From Bacteroidales bacterium (GTDB lineage Bacteria > Bacteroidota > Bacteroidia > Bacteroidales > WCHB1-69), in the NCBI GenBank assembly GCA_017618435.1, contig JAFZUH010000096.1:1-5624 (forward strand): DNA of 5,624 bases, in the 5' to 3' direction. Position numbers and translations under genes: made by a program. This document shows positions 1 through 3,810 of the stretch, one piece after another. Under the pieces are notes generated by a model. The model worked only from the letters and a program-made list of their open reading frames with translations. It searched no databases and was not told the origin of the DNA. Within the stretch, counting starts at the first letter, position 1. Each line of letters begins with the position of its first letter.

Positions 1-195
1 AAAGTAATTGAAAAAGCAAAAATATATCGATTACACTTACAACCAAAGCAAAAACAAATTGAAAGATATTATTTTAATGAAATTGCAATATTAAAATCAT
101 ACATTCAAAATATAGGATACGCAAAATTAACCATAGGATATAAAAAAAGTGGTAAATATTTAGAATATTGTATAACTAATTTTTATAAAATATAA
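1..195 (+). CDS. 3' end of an unrecognised protein gene (partial)
   Basis: The first frame is open from the window edge to a TAA at 193-195 and gives 64 residues without an in-frame ATG, so the start lies to the left of the window. The visible part is rich in Lys, Ile and Tyr, with a segment reading ERYYFNEIAILKSYIQNIGY and a later IGYKKSGKYLEYC. I see no membrane segment, catalytic motif or family signature, and I do not recognise the protein. The base composition is much more AT-rich than the cas genes, like the rest of the left flank, which suggests different ancestry from cas1, cas2 and the BRO-N gene. It could be a chance open frame in AT-rich DNA, but 64 stop-free codons with a mixed, protein-like composition favour a real gene. 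No function is proposed. Confidence 0.45.
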   Translation, partial: KVIEKAKIYRLHLQPKQKQIERYYFNEIAILKSYIQNIGYAKLTIGYKKSGKYLEYCITNFYKI

Positions 196-202
196 GATAA
201 AA

Positions 203-260
203 TAAAAGATAAGCGTACTCGGTCAACCATTTAATAGGTATCAATACTGCTTATCTTTTA
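203..260 (-). ncRNA. Candidate small structured RNA (long hairpin behind its own promoter)
   Basis: A perfect 12-bp stem (arms 203-214 and 249-260, TAAAAGATAAGC with GCTTATCTTTTA) encloses a 34-nt region. Read on the minus strand, the stem continues after a single bulged A with GUAU (247-244) against GUAC (218-215), including one U-G pair. A canonical promoter on the same strand ends at 267, so transcription should begin almost exactly at the foot of the stem. After the closing arm the minus strand reads TTTTATCTTATATTTTAT, which could end transcription. An independent RNA of about 60 nt is therefore inferred. No homology to a known RNA family is recognised. Alternatives are a terminator-like structure separating the left gene from the CRISPR leader, or the remnant of a mobile element end. 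Confidence 0.35.
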
Positions 261-266
261 CAAATG

Positions 267-297
267 CAAAGATACAATAAAAAAATAATATAAACAA
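267..297 (-). promoter_or_regulatory. Bacteroidetes-type promoter, reading left
   Basis: On the minus strand TTG (297-295) is followed after 20 bases by TATCTTTG (274-267), an exact match to the Bacteroidetes primary sigma -7 consensus TAnnTTTG with the expected distance to the -33 TTG. The only thing downstream is the hairpin at 203-260, so it probably drives that RNA. The match is exact, but no transcript data are available. Confidence 0.5.
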
Positions 298-313
298 TAA
301 AAAATCAAAAAAA

Positions 314-436
314 ATGAGAACAATCAAAATTAACAAGGATATCACATTAGTGATAAAGAAAAGAAAAGCAGCAAAAAAAAGCACCAAAAAACGCCGCAAA
401 ACTACGAAAAAACGCACAAGAAAAAGTTATAGATAA
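314..436 (+). CDS. Possible 40-residue highly basic peptide
   Basis: An ATG at 314 opens a 40-codon frame ending in TAA at 434-436. It begins MRTIKINKDITLVIKKRKAA and continues with KKSTKKRRKT-type repeats. By my count 20 of the 40 residues are Lys or Arg, against a single Asp, so the peptide would be strongly cationic and could bind nucleic acid. The N-terminal 14 residues are less basic and look strand-like. The start is preceded by an A-rich tract, as is common in this phylum, with no clear Shine-Dalgarno. An imperfect -7 element (TATCTTTT, 252-259) lies upstream without a matching TTG. It sits 79 nt before the first CRISPR repeat, in the leader side. Because AAA and AGA codons arise easily in A-rich DNA, this may be a chance frame. 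Function unknown. Confidence 0.3.
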   Translation: MRTIKINKDITLVIKKRKAAKKSTKKRRKTTKKRTRKSYR

Positions 437-515
437 TGACAAAATTTAAGTCTTTAATGATAGAAATTATCTTAAAAATAAAGATGTTTTTTGAACTTCT
501 GTTCAAAATAGAGAT
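437..515 (+). promoter_or_regulatory. Probable CRISPR leader, with a hairpin at 489-508
   Basis: This AT-rich stretch borders the first repeat on the side from which the repeat-borne promoters read, so it is the likely leader where new spacers are inserted. It contains a perfect 8-bp inverted repeat, TTTTGAAC (489-496) and GTTCAAAA (501-508), with the loop TTCT, ending 7 nt before the first repeat. CAAAATTTAA at 440-449 is the reverse complement of a stretch inside the repeat. No strong promoter is seen here, which fits transcription from within the repeats. That this is the leader end is inferred from orientation only, since both outer repeats are undamaged. Confidence 0.45.
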
Positions 516-1085
516 GTTGTGAATTGCTTTAAATTTTGTATCTTTGTAGTCTGAAACAATGGCTTGTTTTAAAGTCATACACGGGGGTTGGTTGTGAATT
601 GCTTTAAATTTTGTATCTTTGTAGTCTGAAACAATTTTAAGTGCGCAAAGCCACGGCAAACTTCAGTTGTGAATTGCTTTAAATTTTGTATCTTTGTAGT
701 CTGAAACAATTTACATGCAAAATGTAATCAATTTGCAATCGTTGTGAATTGCTTTAAATTTTGTATCTTTGTAGTCTGAAACAATAACGGCGGCTTCGAC
801 CGGTTTCGGGCAGTCGTTGTGAATTGCTTTAAATTTTGTATCTTTGTAGTCTGAAACAATTTACCGGACATATTAGTGAATACTCCTTTAGTTGTGAATT
901 GCTTTAAATTTTGTATCTTTGTAGTCTGAAACAATAACTATCAAAAAATCTCTGAACGTGAGTCAGTTGTGAATTGCTTTAAATTTTGTATCTTTGTAGT
1001 CTGAAACAATACGGACGATGTGCACATCGTCCCTCCATTAGTTGTGAATTGCTTTAAATTTTGTATCTTTGTAGTCTGAAACAAT
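516..1085 (+). CRISPR. Type II-C CRISPR array, 8 repeats and 7 spacers
   Basis: Eight 45-nt repeats begin at 516, 591, 666, 741, 816, 891, 966 and 1041. By eye all are identical, starting GTTGTGAATTGC and ending AGTCTGAAACAAT. The seven spacers (561-590, 636-665, 711-740, 786-815, 861-890, 936-965, 1011-1040) are each exactly 30 nt and unrelated to one another. The ends GTTGT and ACAAT can pair, as in other II-C repeats. The plus strand is called as the crRNA strand because the anti-repeat at 2777-2796 is complementary to the repeat's 5' half in this reading, and because each repeat carries a plus-strand promoter. No outer repeat is degenerate. Spacer 7 contains a 20-nt palindrome, and spacer 3 a 6-bp inverted repeat (711-716 with 722-727). 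Confidence 0.98.
517..546 (+). promoter_or_regulatory. Promoter inside the repeat (first of eight copies)
   Basis: Within each repeat TTG occupies bases 2-4 and TATCTTTG bases 24-31, separated by 19 bases. This is an exact TAnnTTTG -7 element with a -33 TTG at the expected distance. In repeat 1 these are 517-519 and 539-546, and the other seven repeats repeat the pattern every 75 nt. Transcription should start in the last ten or so bases of the repeat and run into the following spacer and the next repeat. The same logic is established for the II-C arrays of Neisseria and Campylobacter, where each spacer has its own promoter at the repeat's 3' end. Activity here is inferred. Confidence 0.6.
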
Positions 1086-1145
1086 ACATTTTCAAGAAAA
1101 GCACTGCCATTAAGCAGATTGCAATGAAATTCAGAAAAGAAAAAT

Positions 1146-1171
1146 TCCACGTAAAAGCGTGGATTTTTTTT
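1146..1171 (+). terminator. Intrinsic terminator after the CRISPR array
   Basis: A 6-bp stem, TCCACG (1146-1151) with CGTGGA (1158-1163), has the loop TAAAAG and is followed by eight T residues (1164-1171). It lies 60 nt past the last repeat, so it would end array transcripts. On the minus strand the same hairpin is followed by AATTTTTC, so it may also stop the converging cas transcript. Confidence 0.75.
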
Positions 1172-1289
1172 ATTATCTTTTTGATTTTTTCATTCCGTTG
1201 ATCTGCTATTTGCTACGCAAATTTTCCTTTTTTGCTGCCAAATGATGCCAAATGGATAAAAAAACTATTGGTTTGAGGAAGCAAAAACA
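1172..1289. other. AT-rich gap between the array terminator and the 3' end of cas2
   Basis: No gene is seen. A 6-bp hairpin, ATTTGC (1208-1213) with GCAAAT (1217-1222), is followed on the plus strand by TTTCCTTTTTT and may be a second terminator against array read-through. A 10-bp unit, TGCCAAATG plus A or G, is repeated in tandem at 1236-1245 and 1246-1255. On the minus strand a weak 4-bp AAAC/GTTT hairpin followed by T residues could end the cas mRNA. Confidence 0.4.
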
Positions 1290-1622
1290 TCAAAACAACT
1301 CCAATTGCTGACCTGCAGTGGAAGGTTGTACCGATTTCTTAGACATATACAATTCTATTTCTCCGAATTGTTTGTCGGTAATGCACAATATGCCTATCTT
1401 ACCATGTTCGGGCAAATAGGATTTTACCCGCCGAATATGCACATCGGCGTTTTCTTTGCTCGGGCAATGACGAATATAAATGGAAAATTGGAACATGGTG
1501 AAACCGTCTCCCATAATGCGTTTGCGAAAATCGGCGGCCGCTTTGCGTTCTTTTTTTGTTTCGGTAGGCAAATCATACAATACCAATACCCACATAACAC
1601 GATATTCGCTGAATCTATCCAT
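1290..1622 (-). CDS. cas2: CRISPR-associated endoribonuclease-fold protein Cas2
   Basis: This 110-residue protein is the partner that bridges Cas1 dimers in the spacer-integration complex. The N-terminal ferredoxin-like strand reads VMWVLVLYDLPTET, with the conserved Asp at about residue 17, followed by the helix KKERKAAADFRKRI and the strand FTMFQFSIYIRHC. The C-terminal QQLELF tail is typical of Cas2 from type II-C loci, and the length is usual for the family. The ATG at 1622-1620 overlaps the cas1 stop by 8 nt (ATGGATAG), so the two are translationally coupled in one operon. The gene faces the CRISPR array tail-on, with terminators between. In Cas2 of adaptation complexes the role is mainly structural, and nuclease activity is not needed for integration. 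Confident by sequence character and context. Confidence 0.97.
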   Translation of the reverse strand: MDRFSEYRVMWVLVLYDLPTETKKERKAAADFRKRIMGDGFTMFQFSIYIRHCPSKENADVHIRRVKSYLPEHGKIGILCITDKQFGEIELYMSKKSVQPSTAGQQLELF

Positions 1623-2556
1623 TCAATTGCATTTCAGGGTATAAAATTTTGCGGATTTCTCCTGCAAAACATTTATAAACAGAAGCCGTAGTGGTGCTTG
1701 CCGCCACTTCAAGCGGGCTGCGTCTTCCGTCTATATACACCTCCATGGTGGGAATATTCAACAATTTCACCTTTTGTTCTTTGCTAAGCGTTTCTCCGGG
1801 TTCTTCCTGCTTCACCATATCCATCACCACCCTGTCCACATAAGGGCGATATGGTTCCATAATATCATCGGCCAAACAATAGGCATTGTATTTATTTTTA
1901 TGATGTATGCCCATTTGCACCAATAATCCGCTTGATACCAGTGCCCTTGCTATAACAGCCCGCAAGACTGCATAACCGTAATTGAGCAGATGATTGGGAT
2001 AGTCCCCGTCTTGTCCACGCGTAAATCCCTCTATGGAAGGAAAGGCATATTTCCAATAATAGTTGGCTGCCCGTCCCTCCAAATTGGTATTATCACCACT
2101 GCGCACCTCATTGGCCCATTGATACATATTTTTCACCTCCATTCCATATACGGCTTTCAAGGTGGCTGCCTGATTTTGAATTTTTTGTTGAACAGTCTGC
2201 TGCCATAATTGCTTTTTCAAAGGAAGCGATGCTTCCATTTGCACCCGCCACCGTTCGGTAAGTGTGGTATTGCCTTCCATGGGTAAGAGCAAGCCTATGG
2301 GCATGTGAGAGGCAGAACAAGTCAGCAATGCCACATTATTGTCCAACAAAGCCTCCAACAAGCCTTGCGTAAGCGTGATACGACGATGATCCAACACCAT
2401 TATGCCGATATCTTCTATGGGCACAGTATGTATGTTTTCCTGTTTGACAAAATCAGGAACAGCAGTCTGCTCCACTTCCGGCAACTTAATTACCAATTGT
2501 CCGTTTTGCAGGGATAAATAGGCCGGATTTCCGAAATAAAGCGTTCGTTTAATCAT
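1615..2556 (-). CDS. cas1: CRISPR-associated integrase Cas1 (type II-C)
   Basis: This is the catalytic subunit that inserts new spacers at the leader-repeat junction. At 313 residues it has the usual length of Cas1 from type II systems. The N-terminal beta domain starts MIKRTLYFGNPAYLSL. The all-helical catalytic domain shows the metal ligands in their family contexts: Glu at about residue 160 (NTNLEGRAANYYW), His at about 218-219 (MGIHHKNKYN) and Glu at about 234 (ADDIMEPYRPYVD). The start at 2556 is supported by the intact N-terminal strand and by an A-rich tract before the ATG. It is followed by cas2 with an 8-nt overlap. Upstream, 419 nt containing the inverted repeats and the putative tracrRNA (opposite strand) separate it from the BRO-N gene, so cas1-cas2 probably has its own promoter. 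A one-mismatch -7 element (TAAATTCG on the minus strand, near 2590) is the best I found, without a clear -33. Confidence 0.97.
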   Translation of the reverse strand: MIKRTLYFGNPAYLSLQNGQLVIKLPEVEQTAVPDFVKQENIHTVPIEDIGIMVLDHRRITLTQGLLEALLDNNVALLTCSASHMPIGLLLPMEGNTTLTERWRVQMEASLPLKKQLWQQTVQQKIQNQAATLKAVYGMEVKNMYQWANEVRSGDNTNLEGRAANYYWKYAFPSIEGFTRGQDGDYPNHLLNYGYAVLRAVIARALVSSGLLVQMGIHHKNKYNAYCLADDIMEPYRPYVDRVVMDMVKQEEPGETLSKEQKVKLLNIPTMEVYIDGRRSPLEVAASTTTASVYKCFAGEIRKILYPEMQLNG

Positions 2557-2628
2557 TTTTTTATTTCTTTATGCGTAACTTTACCGAATTTATCAATTTT
2601 GACCGTTTGGGAATGGGTTGTATCTTAT

Positions 2629-2655
2629 CAGTTGTCAAAAAATATTTGACAACTG
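2629..2655. repeat. 27-nt inverted repeat IR1 (first of a covarying pair)
   Basis: Arms CAGTTGTCAAA (2629-2639) and TTTGACAACTG (2645-2655) are perfectly complementary over 11 bp with the 5-nt loop AAATA. An outer T-A pair (2628 with 2656) extends it to 12. It has the same geometry and the same outer CAGTT/AACTG ends as the second element at 2750-2776. It may be a protein-binding operator or an RNA hairpin in the leader of cas1 (minus) or of the tracrRNA (plus). Confidence 0.75.
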
Positions 2656-2749
2656 AAATTTCTTTTAACTATTTGTCTTTTTACAAGTTATATATTTTAA
2701 TATAATGCTATATTTTGAGGTGACAAAAGGCATCATTTTTTCGCATCGG

Positions 2750-2776
2750 CAGTTATTAAGCAATACTTAATAACTG
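2750..2776. repeat. 27-nt inverted repeat IR2 (second of the pair), next to the anti-repeat
   Basis: Arms CAGTTATTAAG (2750-2760) and CTTAATAACTG (2766-2776) pair perfectly over 11 bp with the loop CAATA. Three arm positions differ from IR1 and every one is compensated in the opposite arm. The element ends at the base immediately before the tracrRNA anti-repeat, so it could be the 5' hairpin of the primary tracrRNA, a processing signal, or an operator controlling its promoter. Confidence 0.75.
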
Positions 2777-2951
2777 ATTTAAATATAATTCACTACTTGT
2801 TTGAATGTTTACTATATACATTTTGATATTTGCAAAAGGTGCACCAAAAAAGTCCGGTCATCTATTCCGGCGTGAGCCGTATTTCCATCTATGGAGAACA
2901 ATGCCACCGATATTTTGTCGTCAATGACAGTGCTGTGGAAAATATTGTTTT
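2777..2951 (+). ncRNA. Probable tracrRNA (ends approximate)
   Basis: Bases 2777-2796 are complementary to the first 19 bases of the CRISPR repeat. Seven bases at 2777-2783 (ATTTAAA) and seven at 2787-2793 (AATTCAC) match exactly, as do the final AC. There is one mismatch at 2794, and TAT replaces GC in the middle, leaving an internal loop like those of other repeat:anti-repeat duplexes. The tail holds hairpins TTTTG/CAAAA (2821-2837), CGGC-GTGA-GCCG with a GNRA-type loop (2868-2879), and TTTCCA/TGGAGA (2882-2897). A 9-bp stem, CGATATTTT (2908-2916) with AAAATATTG (2939-2947), followed by four T residues, may be the terminator. It would base-pair with crRNA and hold it in Cas9. No exact promoter is seen; TATATTTT at 2709-2716 is a seven-of-eight -7 element without a TTG at the right distance. 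The anti-repeat is well supported, the 5' and 3' ends are not. Confidence 0.65.
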
Positions 2952-2975
2952 GCTTAACGGACATAAAATACAATG

Positions 2976-3803
2976 TTATTTTAGTTTTTGGGGGTCGTTT
3001 GCCGGTGGCAGAAAATTATCGGGTGATGCAACAGGTCTCCCCAACTCTTTTTCCGTCTCCTTGCGTGCCACCCCGGCCACTTTTCCGCCGCGTTTGGCTA
3101 TTTGTTTGCTTTCACCGAAAGAATCAGGTTTTTCTTTCTCTGATATTTCGGTTGTTACACGCTCTCCGAGCATGGTAAAAATCAGTTCCAAATCGTTCAT
3201 GTGGTCTCGCAGGTTTTGATTCTTTTTAGTCAGTCCTTTGAATTCTTTGTATTCGGAGGGTGTCATGCCGAAAGTGGCTTTTGAAATTTCGGCTGTCAAA
3301 ATGGCAAAGTCCTGTTCTGAAGTAATACCCCGTTTTTTCCACTCATCCGTCAGGTTCTGGCGGATGGCGATTCCTCTCCAACGCTTGTCTATCCAATCTT
3401 TTGGATACCCCTTTTGCTCATAGAGCGTTTTCATTCTTTCCTGTGCAAGTTCCGGATTTTCGATTTCAAGCATACGCTCGTAACCAACAGTTGCCAACCA
3501 TTGCTTAAAAGGCTCCGCTTTGGGTGATGGAATGGACTGTATAATACGTAAAACGCCTTTTACATTTGCACAGTCGGTAAAATATTTTTTTCCATCGGCA
3601 CTCGGTAATTTCAGTTGTACCCAAAATGGGTACAACTCATATTCCTTTAAATCACGGTCTTTCATTTTCCTCCAATACTGCCTTGGATTCAGTGAATCTG
3701 TCAATGCTTCCACCACATCCACAACAGAGAAATACCATTGTTCTTCTTCTTCGTTCCACGCGGAACGGATTTTCTTGTCCTGAAATAGTTTTATGCTTGC
3801 CAT
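2976..3803 (-). CDS. BRO-N domain protein (phage antirepressor-like), inside the cas operon
   Basis: This 275-residue protein matches the BRO family N-terminal domain found in phage antirepressors and baculovirus BRO proteins. The domain spans about residues 1-110, with the typical WYFSVVDVVEALTDSLNPRQYW and later ADGKKYFTDCANVKGVLRIIQSIPSPKAEPFKQWLA. The second half resembles the chromosomal Bacteroidetes members, with DWIDKRWRGIAIRQNLTDEW and a C-terminal basic KQIAKRGGKVAGVARKE segment. BRO-N domains are thought to bind DNA, and the cellular role of this subfamily is not established. A distant resemblance to the E. coli damage-induced protein DinD is possible. Its ATG is only 7 nt after the cas9 stop on the same strand, so co-transcription with cas9 is likely. 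It is not a normal component of II-C loci, and it looks more GC-rich than cas9. The frame is intact. The family call is firm; any role in CRISPR function is speculative. Confidence 0.85.
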   Translation of the reverse strand: MASIKLFQDKKIRSAWNEEEEQWYFSVVDVVEALTDSLNPRQYWRKMKDRDLKEYELYPFWVQLKLPSADGKKYFTDCANVKGVLRIIQSIPSPKAEPFKQWLATVGYERMLEIENPELAQERMKTLYEQKGYPKDWIDKRWRGIAIRQNLTDEWKKRGITSEQDFAILTAEISKATFGMTPSEYKEFKGLTKKNQNLRDHMNDLELIFTMLGERVTTEISEKEKPDSFGESKQIAKRGGKVAGVARKETEKELGRPVASPDNFLPPANDPQKLK

Positions 3804-3810
3804 TGCAGTG

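Noticed and set aside
402..1150. Minus-strand open frames of 85, 68 and 69 residues across the array, with repeating FQTTKIQNLKQFTT
   Set aside because: They are translations of the CRISPR repeat, produced because the 75-nt repeat-spacer period is a multiple of three.
1200..1232. Possible minus-strand anti-repeat near the array (CAAC, AGCA and AAATTT blocks)
   Set aside because: The pairing needs large internal loops and the segment is better explained as a local 6-bp hairpin.
1305..1691. Plus-strand frame of 128 residues opposite cas2
   Set aside because: It is antisense to a confidently identified cas2 and the end of cas1.
2944..2957. Alternative anti-repeat on the minus strand (AAGCAA plus ACAAT)
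   Set aside because: It pairs with the repeat over about 11-13 bp only, with gaps, clearly weaker than 2777-2796, and falls in the terminator of the plus-strand candidate.
2812..2964. Minus-strand 50-codon frame starting 11 nt after the BRO-N stop, with a fairly protein-like sequence (VIDDKISVALFSIDG...)
   Set aside because: It lies opposite the tracrRNA tail, whose hairpins explain the higher GC content, and it matches no family I recognise. It remains possible but is weaker than the RNA explanation.
2830..3219. Plus-strand frame of 129 residues
   Set aside because: It runs antisense into the intact BRO-N gene and has no recognisable domain; it is a shadow frame.
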